In this document: piece by piece, positions 36,993 through 49,655 of the stretch
Layout of the letters: each line of letters opens with the position of its first letter
Numbering within the stretch: the first letter of the stretch is position 1
Program-made: the position numbers and the translations under genes
Source of the DNA: Neopestalotiopsis rosae
Lineage: Eukaryota; Ascomycota; Sordariomycetes; Amphisphaeriales; Sporocadaceae
Assembly: GCA_023078685.1 (NCBI GenBank)
Contig: JALGAS010000002.1
Coordinates: forward strand, 2,046,001-2,110,000
DNA length: 64,000 nt
Direction: 5' to 3'
Notes under the pieces: generated by a model
Seen by the model: the letters and a program-made list of their open reading frames with translations, nothing else
Database searches by the model: none
What the model was told of the DNA's origin: nothing

Positions 36993-39900
36993 ACCAAATT
37001 ATCGGGACTGGGAATTTTACATGAGAGGATAATCAGGAGTTTGGAGTTGATTAAAGAGCGGTATATACCCCTCCGTAGCATGTCTAGATGAAGCCAGAGA
37101 TTTGCATTCCTATTCTCCAGTTGTAAATTTCAAGACTCAACATGTGATAAAGACTGCAACTGAGAGTCTTCCTCTACATCAAGGTGACCGGCATATCTTG
37201 TCATTGAAAGCCCGCGGTACCCTTTGATTGTGGTAAAAGTTTTTGATTTAGAGCGATCAATTCGTTCGTCACCAAATGAAGTCCGCGCATAGCGTACACA
37301 AATAACGAAGAGGAAGACAACCTCTTCGTTCATTTCATTGGTAAAGCATGAACATGAAACCGAAAAAAGAAGAAGGAGAAAACTTAAACAATGATTATAA
37401 TCAGTTTTCTTGACGAGGCGCCCCGGGGTTTACGGCGTGAAGTCGAAGTGCCGTTCGGAGCGCTCCACAGTTTCCTAATGGAGGTAACGGCCGGGGTTTC
37501 ACGCAGATAGCCGCTGCCGATCGTCTGCAAACAGACAGGACAGGGCTGCGTGCACCACGAATTGAAATCTTTCGCGAATTCTCTTGATCTTTGGGTCAAG
37601 GGCAGATTATAAAAGGATGCCAGTTCCATAATAGTACATGTTTGAAGTGCTCACTACATACTGGGCGGGGCGTCGGTATTTGCTTTGATGGTTTCGGTGA
37701 GATGCACAAGATTGCTTGGCCGCGGCGGCCTTGCAGCACTTGTACAGAGCGACCCAAACCGGCCGCCCAATAATAAATACTACAACATCTTTCCCACCCC
37801 CGTTGTCTTGGCGGAAACGTCGGCGACAGATGACATGCAGGCTGACAATGAGAGGCGCAGATGTGGGTTGATCTGTAGGCTGAGCCTCACTCTCGCTCCA
37901 CGAACACTTACGGACTTGTTCGCTCTCAATTTAGAACACCGTATTGGGCACCGGTCCTCGTGCTCATGTGGTAGGCTGCTAGGATTCCTGCCATGCAGAA
38001 AACTTTCCACTAATAGTGCATGCCTCCTGTAGACCTGGCCAACGTACGAAGTAAATGACAAGGGTTATGTTTGTGCAAACATGTCCCTGGAAAGACTGAC
38101 TATTTTTTGTGCTGGACAGCACATATTTTTATTTTTGTATATGGTGGATAGACAGCATCTAGCACACAAAGAGACGTTGTGTTAGCGATCCCTAAAATGT
38201 GACAGTGGGGTCCTTGGGGATGGATGCTTCTGTGCTATCATGCCGCTTGCGGCGCCAGGGCACCTTGATACAGAGTAGTGTTAGGTCCCTCATTCCATAG
38301 AAGGACCCTGGCGATCAAGGATCGTGGAGCCTGGCAAGGATCAGGTACGGTACCCACAAACGGAGAACATTCTTGAAGTTGAATGATCACTCGCGTGCCT
38401 CTAGCCAGGAAGCTCTGCAATGGACGAGTCGGGCGAGCAGTAATAACAATGCCAACACATCGAATCGGAACACGACTGTGGTTGAGTTACCACAGTATAA
38501 AAGTCAATTCTTCAGGTAACCCAGGTGCCCGTTAACCTCCAAACAATGGGAGTTTCAACCACAAGAACAGGGGACGGGAGTTCCCAGAAGACTAGACTCG
38601 TTTAGGTGACAGCCGAAAATCAGGGTCGGTTTGGTGGTTCGCTCGTTTGGTGGTCTGGACTTGGCTGACTGACACTGACAGCTTTCATATACATTTTTAG
38701 AGTTGCAGTGCCGGATTCGGGGAATCTCATTACAGTAGTTTTATTCAGTCGTGCCGACGCAAAGTAATACCATGGCTAATCCATAGTATGCTCACCAAGA
38801 TCTCAATCGTTATTGACACCCAGCTTCCTGTCCTGGTAGATATTATTGTGCGCTTCACTCTAGGCTCGTGAGAGGTTGTACAAATGTGCTGTCTAGTGAG
38901 TCTCCCGGCTTGATCCATGAGTTTTGGGGTCGTGATGGTGGGTAAGAAGTACAGTGCTAAAAATTACCCTGGCAATCACTGCAATTGACACAATACATGT
39001 CTATTAATATATATGGCTCGAATTCCCAGTTTATAACACTGTATACCCATTATCGAATCTGCGTGCAGGAGACTTTATCATTGTCTTTTCATTGAGTAAG
39101 AAAAACTACCGATCGCCCTGACCTCAGGAAAGCGTACAAACTCAATTGGGGGTCCGCGCATGAGTTACTTCATATTAACTTGGCTATCTAGAGCTTTTTC
39201 AGCTGTCCAAACCCAACTTGAGAACATGATTGGGCATGAATATCTATAATAGATCTGCCATCCAACTTTGTCTTCTGAACACCACTGAGTACTATGCTCA
39301 CTTGTCGTTATATTTTCTTGTTCTTTTTGTGACATCGCGGACGGTAGTATGACGGCTGCAACATTTATCAGAGTACGTGAACTTTATCTGCATGCGAGGC
39401 GCACCCAATTAGATAATCCCCGTAAAAAGATTGAGCCACTGCATTTTCGCTGGAAATTGCAACCCGACCGAACGGTTGTCGTGCCTGTTTTTCTTATACG
39501 AGCTTGGATGTCACTCTATCAACAGCGCATCAGGCCCTGCAATGCTGTTGATGTAGACGTTTCCTACGTCGGCAGCTGAGCACTAATCTTGTGTTATCAT
39601 AGAATAGTTATGAACGAATACCTGTAAATAAGCTGGCACGGCTCGAGTTTTCCGTGGAGGAATCGATATGCAGGCAATCTTCTCAATCTTCATCCTCATA
39701 GTGCACCATGTGCCTATAATATCAGATTCAGGTATATATACCAAACGGCTGGATCTCATCAAGAGAGCATTGACCTCTTGAGTTCATCTGCCAGGTAAGT
39801 TCTAGGTGTCATAGCACAGTGACCTCCAGTCCCTCGCACCATCTACCCCAGGCCGCTGCAGCAGCAAGCCATCACGAATTGGGCCTAGCACCAAGCCCGG

Positions 39901-42280
39901 AAAACCTACACATCCATATATTTCATGTACCTTTTTCAATGTTGTTTGATGCTTGCCTCAGTTGCCTCAAGTAAACTTCGGGGAAGAAAGAGAGGTAGCT
40001 CGTTGAAGTGCTGAAATAAAATGTACGATTTCGAAATGTGGCGGCCTTGGGAACAGCACGATTTGGCAATAGTGGGTAATGAACGTAGTTCTGGAGCAAG
40101 GCTCAGATTCAAGGCCAATCCACGACTGGCCCAAGTTCACCACACCTCCACAGGCGGGCGTGGACGCGAAACTGTGTCGAGTCTTGCAACGAGCCGAATC
40201 AATTAGACGAGTCTTTGGTTTTTATGATTCTGCAACTGCATTAGAGAAAGACCTGACTGCCGACCGTGCAATCAACATAACCGTTGCGCACAAACAAGTT
40301 GTTGGTTGGCGTTTGTACCTCGATGCTGTCCGAGGCAGAGCGCCTGTCTGGTGGATGCCGGATTGTTCAGCGCGTTTACCAGGGCTTAAGGTAGGGGAGT
40401 GCAGAAGGCTCACTGTGCAAGCAGCACTGCTGGCTGACCCTCAATCCTGAGGTATTCTTCGAGGCCTATTTTCGAATTTCAGTTGCAACTTATACCCCCA
40501 AAGAATCCACCCTCTCCACCCCCTTTCACCTATCGACTGACCTTGTTCGTGTTCTCGGTCTCTCTTCCCGAGCACTTTCTTCGCAGCAAGAAGGCAAGGC
40601 AGAAATCGAAACAGAAACACGACTTTCTTCCTCTTGTTGTGCGCAAGGTGTCCGCATTCAAACGGAATAAAAAACTTCAAGCCGACGATTAGGTTCTGGA
40701 CCAAGTGCACGCAAATATCCTGGCGCAGGTCAAGGCGAGGGGCCCTTTTTACTCCCGAGGTGAGACCTACACTACTCAACTACTACCCTCCATACTGCTT
40801 GAACGGTTACCCCCCAAAAAGAGACCCAGTAGGTCATGTAGCGCCCAGCCCAGCCCACCTTACCTTTAGCATCTATCCCAAGATACCCCAAAGACCAGAA
40901 ACGTAAGAAGCGGGCTCGAACTTCTCTTCCCTTCCCCAATCCTGCCAATTCTGGTACCCGGCCCCATTGCAGCCCCCCCTCGAAAGCCAGCAGAGATTCT
41001 GCAAGCTTGCTGAGTCGCAGTGATCATCGTGGGTGCGCACCAGGCGAATGAGGACGGACTTGGGGAGCACGAAACACTAATTATTCATACTGTTCGATCC
41101 GCAGGAACGTTTGTTCGTCATCCATCCATTGTTGAGGCCGCTGTCTGTCTCGCACATTGGCTTTTTGGCGTCCGCTGTTCCCAGCTGCGGCCACCCTTGT
41201 ACTTGCGTCGAGCGAGTGCGATTACTGCAGAGACGGCTTCTGGTTGACACTTGCCATCTCTCCCGTCCCAAAAAGACATAGCACGAGGTCTGTCCGTTCT
41301 CTCCCATACAGCACCCATCTCAACCTTGTGCTCTTGTCGTCTGCCCAGTCCCCAGTCCCAAGAGAGACAGGCCCCGTCCGCCCAGAGGACCAATCCGATC
41401 CCCAGGTGCAACTGGGAGACCACTTTTTTCCGGACTACCTTCCACCTCACACTAATCCAAGTGCACACATCGCACTACTACTACACCTACCTCGAACTAC
41501 CTCCGTACAACTTCCCGCTCACTCGCCCTCTCCCTCTCTATTTCGGGGCTGGTCGTGTCGACAACGCATCTTCACCCAGCAGTACCTTCCCATCTCTCGT
41601 CTGAGCTCGGCGACCTCTCGATCGGTTGACTTGCCAGCCCGGTCCTGATCGAACCCTCCCCGTCCTCCGCCTCCTTGACCGTCCTCATCCCTTGTAGCAG
41701 CTACTTGCAACGCACTTTCTGCTGCTCTTCTTCAGACGCTCATTGCGCGCTTGAGCGCATCCATCGTTGGCCTTAATTCCTCCATGTGCTGACGACCGAG
41801 ATCATTCTCCACAGCGTACTGCTTTTCCAAATACTTGTTCGTACCAGCCGAAGCTCCTACCTGTCAACCACGAACAGGTATCTGTGTCTTTGAGACAGGC
41901 AGGACGTGATCAACTTCTCACTTCCCGGTAAGCTCTACTTTTCGTCCTTGCGCTGGACTCGTTCCCATGGTTCAAGCAACTTTGTACTTGTAGCAATGCT
42001 TCAACCTGTGTGTATTCAGCTTGCTCCCCCTCCCCAATCAGCCGAGCTCCTGTAGCGCTTCCATTTCCTCGGTGCGGCACTCTAGCTTCCATGGAACGTA
42101 CCAGCATTACTCAATGGCCCTCGCCATACGCGGAACTGGCGTAATCGCCTACTCATTGTCCGATTGACACTAATTCTTCTGTTTTTGCAGAGCATACTTG
42201 ATCACAAAGTTCATTTTTCCAATCCTCGCGAGTTTGGACGGAACGTCAGCTCGCCCTGTCGTATCGTTGAGCTTCGTCCG
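36993..42280. other. 5.3-kb gene-poor region, including the leader of the ataxin-2 gene
   Basis: No coding gene was recognised. About 40480-41930 is markedly C/T-rich on the plus strand, typical of a long fungal 5' leader. A candidate leader intron runs from 41928 to 42190. The longest ATG frame (40079-40450, +, 123 codons) has no domain or composition that convinces me. A long non-coding transcript is possible but cannot be seen from sequence alone. Confidence 0.5.
41928..42190 (+). other. Candidate intron in the 5' leader of the ataxin-2 gene
   Basis: GTAAGC donor after CTTCCCG, a GACACTAAT branch-like sequence and a strong TTCTGTTTTTGCAG acceptor 90 bp before the start codon. It is predicted from splice signals only. 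Confidence 0.45.
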
Positions 42281-45266
42281 ATGATGGTGCCGTCGAAGAA
42301 AACGGCCACCGCCCTCCCCAACGGAACTGGTTCCAACGGCACGAACAGAAAAGACTCCCCAAACTCGTCACACTATCAGAAGAGAGACACCATGGCTGGA
42401 AAGGCCGATGGAAAGAGCCAGAATGGTAGGTCTCAGTCAAATATGAATATTTTCTATTTCTACCTACTAATTACTCATCAATTCAGGCAATTTCCGTACT
42501 GACACAGCCATTTCTGGCAACCGTGCTGGCGAACAGCGCGTTCTGCAAAGATGGCAGCCCGATGCCCCGCCATCAAATGTTGATCACAGTCTTGAAAAGT
42601 CCGGTGGTGGTTCTTGGAACCAATTCGAGGCCAACGAACGCCTCTTCGGACTGAAGACTGACTACGATGAACACATGTATACTACGCAAATCGACAAGAG
42701 CCATCCGAGGTATAAGGAGAGAATGGCCGCTGCCGAGAAGAAAGCCAAGGAGATTGAGAAGAGCGTTGCCAGTACCTCCCATGTGGCAGAGGAAAGAGTA
42801 ATGGACTTCGTCGGTGGAGATAATGGCGGTGATGAAGAGGACAAGTGAGTATTCCATAGTCTGTCCGTAATGCAGTCTGGCCTGCTGACAAGGGTTCGTC
42901 CATCTAGATACAGCGGCGTCAAACGTCAACAGCAGAACGATTTCCCTCCTCTGCCGGGCGGTAGGGAGAACAAGTACACTCCGCCAGCGCGCAGAGCTCC
43001 TACTGGCTCGGCGACTGTCAAGGGTGCTCCTTTCGATCCAGCAATTATCTCGTCACAACTCAAATCACACAAGCCAGCAACTGCTGCTAAGCCAGCAGAC
43101 GATTCTAAGACTCGTACTGCACCGACCGAGACTGCAGCACCAGCTGGACCAGCAGCTAAGCCTGCAGAGCCAAAGTCTGAGGCGGCCGCTGAAGCTTCGC
43201 AGAAGACGCCTGATACCAAGGCTGCACCTCAAGCTGTTCCGCCATTGAAGCCTTCTACCAGCACAGCAAGAACCGTCTCCCCTCAGAACAAGGATGCAGC
43301 GCCCGCCCCGAATGCAACATCGACGGTGGAACGTGATGTCTTGAACTCATTCAAGGCTTTCGCAAGCCAGCAGAGAGACAACGCCGAAAGGGCGAGGAGC
43401 TCCAAGGCCAAGGCTGATAAGCAGGTCAAGTTGACTGAGCTCAAGAAGTTTGCATCCAGCTTCAAGCTGCCCACGCCTGTACCCGTTGACCTCATTGGCA
43501 TCATTGCTAAGGATCCCGCCAAGCAGAAGGCCATTCAAGAAAAGGCTGCTAGAGATGCTGCGGAGTGCCAGCGCCAGAAGGAAGAGGATAAGGTAGCTTC
43601 GCAGAAAAAGCAAGTCCCGACTCCCAAAGATGGCCAGGCCGGCGTATCCTCGCAAACCCCACAAAACGATCGAACACGAACGGGTGGTGCTCCATCGTCT
43701 GCTCAACCTGCTGCTGCAGCTCCTGCAGCTCGACACCCCGGTGCTCGCTCTAGCTATGTCCCTCAGGCATATCCGCCATTCAGAAACGGAGCTTCGCACA
43801 TGGGACCACCTGGTGGACGCCAATCTCAAGGACTAGCCGCTCGCATCCAGAACAATCAAAAGATGGGCGGAGATATGCGCCAACCTCCCACTGGTCCTGC
43901 TAATGTTGATCCCTCGTTCGGCCGACGAGGACCGATGCCAGCACATATCAACAAGCTGAATCCCAACAGCCACGAGTTCAGGCCTAGCCCGTTCGCTGCG
44001 TCGTTCAGCCCCAACGGTCATCCCAGCGCAGGTTCAAGTCCCAAGTCGGCTTTGAACAATGTCGATCCAAATGCTGCTTCGAACCAGTCTGGTGCTGTTA
44101 CTTTCATTACCAAGAAGAAGACGGTTCCAAATCCCAAGAAGTGCAATGTCTTGTCCTACCTCAAGAACCAGAAGAAGCCAGAGGGAAAGAACTGGGCCGA
44201 CAACGACGGCTTTAAGCCGCCTTACGATACTGCCCCTGCCTGGCGCCAGACTCAGGATGATGAAAAGCCGGATTCCACAATGCGTTATACTTTCAACGAA
44301 TATATGGACCGAATTCCATTCATTGCTCAACCCACGCCGAACCCTTCTCATGCCTTGCCGCAATTGGCCCATCAGCACCAGCTACCTTTCCATTTGCAAC
44401 AGGGTGCGCATAATGTTGGTCCGCGGGCATCACCTCACGTCCCACCAGTTCCAATGCACCCCGGACAACATGGCCCAATGACTCACGGACCCTTCAATGG
44501 AGCGGATGACCATAGAATGATGCATTCGAACTCATCACAGTCCTACTCTTCGCCACGTGTTGGACCAGTCTCAGCAGCGTACCCTCCTAATATGAATGCT
44601 CCGGGCCAGATGCCTTATGCCCAGAATGGGATGCCATTCATGACTGGAAATCCTCAGCAGATGGGCTACAATCCCCGGAGTTTTTCGAACCAACCGGGAT
44701 ATATGCCTCACCAAGGAGTGCCGATGGGAACCCCCGTCATGATGCAGCCTCAATTCGTGACTTCCCAGGGCATGCCCGGGGGACAGATGCAGATGTATGG
44801 TGCCCCACCATTCATGCCTCCTGGCGCTGTGCCGCAACAGCCTATGCCTGGAGCTAATGGTTATCCGAGCCCCGGTCGGCCCGCTGCCACAATGATGGTA
44901 CCACAAGGTTCTCAGTCAGGACAACCCATCTACGGAATGAGTCCTGGTATGCAATACCAACAGCCGGTGTTTCCACAACAAGCAGGTCAAAGTAGGAATT
45001 CCAACTATCAAACGAGGCGATCATCCAATTACTGACACCTATCTCCAGTGAACAACATGCGAGGCTTTAGCAACCAGGGATACCAGCAGTATGGATCTAG
45101 TCCTCAGCAGATGCACCAATACTCCCAGCAGCATCGAAATGGAAGCAATAACTTTAACAACAAGAACTTTCAGGGACATAATCAACACCAACCGCCACAA
45201 GCAGGTCACCCAGTCCCTTCGGTGCCCCACGGACGCACTCCTGAGGGCGCCGATGAGGCCAAGTGA
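42281..45266 (+). CDS. PBP1: Ataxin-2/Pbp1 homologue with LsmAD and PAM2 but no visible Lsm domain
   Basis: Exons 42281-42425, 42487-42844, 42908-44991 and 45049-45266 give 934 aa. Introns of 61, 63 and 57 nt have good branch points (CTACTAAT, TTACTGAC). The LsmAD domain is at about 90-160: FEANERLFGLKTDYDEHMY, IDKSHPRYKERMAAAEKKAK. FPPLPGGRENKYTPPARRAP follows, then a long disordered region rich in Ala, Pro and Gln. A PAM2 motif at about 518 (LNPNSHEFRPSPF) should bind the poly(A)-binding protein MLLE domain. The C-terminus is Met/Gln/Asn/Gly-rich and prion-like. The family acts in stress granules, mRNA stability and TORC1 control. The Lsm domain that normally precedes LsmAD is missing: residues 1-48 are disordered and run straight into GNFRTDTAISGN. 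Confidence 0.88.
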
Positions 45267-48200
45267 GTGACTTCTGCATGAATGGCAACTTCAAGTCGGC
45301 GCCGCGCTACGGCGTTACCATATCTTCACTCGGTTCATTATTATATATCAGCATCCTACGCAGATATCTTATTGCCAGGCGGCAAGAACATTAGCAGAAT
45401 ATTAGCCACTATTACGGCAATCTGGAAATCTTGCAATGTTTCCGGGCATGAGCAGGCTAGACGGGCAGAGATTTGGAAAGGATGAGCATTGAACATTCTT
45501 TTCAAGTGTCTCTAGCATGTATCTGACTGAAGGTTGGAGTGAATGTTTGAGCAATGGCGACGCACAAGTGGGTGCGATCAGCAGTTGGCTGAAGTAAAGC
45601 CACTGCCGATGGCGGTCTACAGCCAGGAGTGCGGATACATATTCTGAAGACGGCCGACTCATTGAGAGCTAAAATGAGGAAATGGCGAAGTGGTATCCTC
45701 GACCTTGTATCAGCGTCAGACTGTAGAGGTTAGAGATGAGAAGTAGGTGTTGTCGGGTGATGTGGTCACGAGGAGGGTCGACCAAGGGTTTCGGCGAGCG
45801 AAGTGGGAAGTAGTGAAGAAGGAAGAAATAGCTTGGTAGAAGCGATGGGATTAGAACCTGACACTTGCCAGTCTTACTTGGGACGACATGTTCTCAAGTA
45901 GAATGTCAGCTAGCGTAAATTCGTGAGAATACTACTCATGCCAAGCTTGTATCACAGGTTAAGACGTGGTTGTTGGAGAAGAGTGAGATTGCACAGTTGA
46001 TTTTCGGGCTCAAAAAGCCAGAAAAGACCAAGAAAGATGACTGACCCATGGCAGTCATTTGGTCCACGATGTTGCAATCACATCATAGTTGAGAGCTTGT
46101 CTGGCAATCGACAACAGTGTTCATCTGCTGTCTGCTTGTCAATTCATGGTCAGGATTTTCCAAGCACTGACGTTTGTATGAGCAAGTCCGAGGTTCCTCA
46201 TTCAACCGAACGTCAACCAATGAAAGAAACTCAAGGAATATGCCTTGCGAGTTGCCTCGATCGTCACATGTTGGAAGACGCATGAATCAACAACCCCACA
46301 AGGGAAGCAACTGGGCGGCGCCCCCTGCGTAGCTGAGCCTTTGGCCTCTGTGCTCTTCTTGCTGCCAAGGTAAGCTCTCTCGGATTGGGAACCGAAGTGG
46401 ATCGTCGGATGTGGAGTGGAATGTGTCAGTCAGTCCAGCGAGTCGTGTGGTTTTTGATCCCAACTTGCAAGGGTGGGCTCAAGGATTGACTGCTACGTAG
46501 TATTTTGGATTGCAGTATTTCGTGTATTTTACACTATAAGATTCACAACAAGGATTTCATGGATGGGATGAATATATGGATGTACGGTATCTTGAAAGAC
46601 AGAACACACAAAATCAACAATCCTCGCGTCAAATGGCATGAATATTGGGCAGAAAGTAGAAAGCACCGAGGAGTCATGTCACAGGACCAAATCCGACAAC
46701 TGTCTGTTGTCCACGCTGGCTTTTTTGACCTAGGTGAGTGAGTGGCATTGACCAGCAAGCCGATGGATACGACATCCTCTTGGGCAGTGTCAGTGACCCA
46801 TTAGTCACGTCACGTTTTCGAGCCCCAAGAATGGACTGGTGGGAGTGCATGTTGGCGTTGCCCGGAACCTGATCCGGTAGCGTGTCCCTCGAATGGAATG
46901 TACCGTATAGATACCTACAGTTAGTCAGACGGGGAATTGTAGTAGTGGGTAGTAGTGCAGTGTAGGTGCGGTCAAGTCCGTGTGTCATTGATCCCGTATA
47001 TTCTTCTTTGGGACCCACGATCGTCTCTGGGGTAAGAAGACCCATGGCTGTTTTTTTGTTTCAAAGAAGAGAGAGTTGACCGATTATGATCATCCGGTGA
47101 TGCATTCCATCGAGCCTTATTATATAAAGATCGGAGGATTATTAGGACAAAGTGCAAGCATGTGCGAGAGGTCCTGCCTGTTGAGTAAAAGCAAGGCAAC
47201 CATAAAAGAGTTCATACGAGCGGATCTGTCTATAGGCCCACAGATGGTTTGTTTCAGAACAGGGACAGCTGTGGCCAATGAGGGGGCCCCAGACGTGGTT
47301 GCTGAGCGAATGCGTGGATAGGGGGTGGGATGAATGGACGTGTTTCATGTTTTTTTCTTTCTCCTTTGCGGTTAAAATGGAGTCGCTGCAAGTGTGCACT
47401 GCTGGTTTGGGTACCCTATGCACTGCATGGGCGCACAATTGCCCAAGAGGGTAATACTAGGGGAGTGCAAGTACAGTAGCCCAGGCATGTCCAGTGAGTT
47501 CCTTTTCGGAGAGGTCTTAGCGCCGCTAGTTGAGTGCCGAAGAGAGGCAACATTGAACCCCCTTGTCTGTCCTACTCTGTCATACGGTACTTGAGTTCTG
47601 TATTCCCATTACTCACGCTCGTTTACACTTACCGTGGGTGAAAAGGAATAACGCATAACCCCTTGACGTACACATTGTGCGCAATATTTGCCTCTTTCGC
47701 TTCATGTAGTGATGAATATTTCTTCATTCTGACGTAGCGCAAGAGGAAGATGAAAAAATAATGACATCCTACATGACTAGGAAATGACAAAAAATGGGAG
47801 CAAGCTATCGTAAGGAAGAGGGAGAGAAAAGGCAAGAAGCAGAAGAAAAAGACGGTCCAAAGCTCTTGGCAAACCCCTGTTCTTGTCAGGTCAGTATGGT
47901 GGATTGATGAAATGATTGGTCGGGAGGCGCCGCCACTGGGCGTCTCGAAACTCGTTCGGGCTGCTTCTTTGAGTGGTGGGTGGAGAGTCTGTGTGCAGTC
48001 CAGCTTGGGGTTGGGTAGTGAGTGCCGAGGATGCTGGCGGGCTGGATGGCTGGCTGGCACGCTGGCTGAGTGCTGGCTGGCTCTTGTTAGGCTGCTCAAG
48101 ACTCGCCTAAGCCGCCATGTACCTTACATATGCGTGACCACAATGGACATACCCGCCGCCAAAACGACGCATTACTTGGCAAACTACTGTACGATTTACG

Positions 48201-49655
48201 TAGTGAATTGTGCAGGGTAGATACTCACTGGCGGCTCTGTTGCTCTGACATCGTCAATTTCTTTTCTTTTGACAACAGCTCCATGCTTGTCTTGGACAGC
48301 CTCTGTGGTATTTCCCATTCCTCCAGCCAGCCCTCGTTAGGTACCTGACCTCAACTAGTCTCAATGACTAACTCACTGAAGAGGGCGCCCATTGAAGGAC
48401 GGACAAGGAAGAAAGGGAACCTACCTAGGGGAAGGGTGAAAAGATCGGACTAAGCAGTCTCTTTCCCCACAATGCATGACCCTGCATCAGATCCTTTTCA
48501 GCCAATGAAATCATGCAAACGGGCTGTGTTTGCCGCCAAGGGGCATGTATACGCAACAGACGCTTGGTCGGCGCGCACCGTTTACTATGGTAGTAGCAAC
48601 CAGTATGCACCAACTATGGCATGCTGGTGGGAGTGTCCGGTCGTTTGCCCCCCTCTCGTAGCCTGCCAGCAGGGACGAGGAGAGGGAATTCATGCCTAGA
48701 CGATGCCAGAATGCCTGTACTCTGGGCGATCGACTGGTCTCTTTTACCCAAGTCAGGTAGATCCATGGTTAGGAGGCAGCGAGAATGCTACATACAGTAC
48801 TATGTACACTATAGTTCCCGAGCCACTAAGGCAGGGGTGCACGTCAATCACAAAGCGATGGCTTCTTTTTCGGATGGGGTGATAGTCAGGCACCACCCAT
48901 ACTGACCTCGCTCCACCATATTGACATAGAATATGCATATGTAGTTTCTAGACTAGACCCGCTTTGCTGGCCGCATACTATGTACATACTCGCTTGCCAC
49001 GAGGAGCACTTGAGGACAATGGGGATTGGGTCTGGTGGACATGTGGATTGGCTGTGGATCGAGACGAGGACAAACGGAATGCATATAACCTCTCATTCTT
49101 CTTCTACCTCTGATTCTCGTCTCCTCTCCCTTCTCTTCTCCACATCAAGTCTTCACTCCTTCAAGAAAGTGCCAGGTCTCTCGGGCTTTGGATTTTGTTC
49201 TCTTTTTTCTTTCTGCACAATTCTTGTGTACAAATTTTTCACATTCTCTCTTCTCGAGATCAGCTGGTCTCTTTGACGTCGTCCCGGTGACAACAAAGAA
49301 AGGTGACAAAAGAGTGACAAACAATCTTTTTCATCACCCATTCACAGCGCCGCCTGTCAAACGCTCCATTGACAACGCATATCTCGACAACCACTTTCCT
49401 TAAACAAAGACACACAAACCCCAAACAGGGCCATTGTCTGGGACAATCGATTTATTTCGACCTTCTTTTCTTTTGCTCATTGTCGACTTTGCCGTGCAAG
49501 TCTACATAAGACATCCAAAACACCATCTCTTTGTTGAGGCAATTCAAACCCAACCAACATTCCTGAGACCAAACAAGCTACTGGTAGCTTGTTTATTACA
49601 CACACACTTTCTCTCTCGGCTTTTGCATCAGGGAAATAAAAAATCAACTTTCAAG
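45267..49655. other. 4.4-kb intergenic region upstream of the AA11 LPMO
   Basis: No gene was recognised. Around 48040-48090 there is an imperfect GGCT repeat. From about 49090 to 49655 the plus strand becomes C/T-rich, which fits the leader of the LPMO gene. Frames over 100 codons (for example 47629-48099, minus) lack any family feature. Confidence 0.5.

Noticed and set aside
40079..40450. 123-codon ATG frame in the long gene-poor region
   Set aside because: No domain, no splice context and unremarkable composition; not distinguishable from chance.
44028..44045. GGTTCAAGTCC resembling a tRNA B-box
   Set aside because: It lies inside the ataxin-2 coding exon and no cloverleaf forms.
45840..45875. 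Minus-strand GGTTCTAATCC resembling a tRNA B-box
   Set aside because: The flanking bases do not pair as a T-stem and no other tRNA arm is present.
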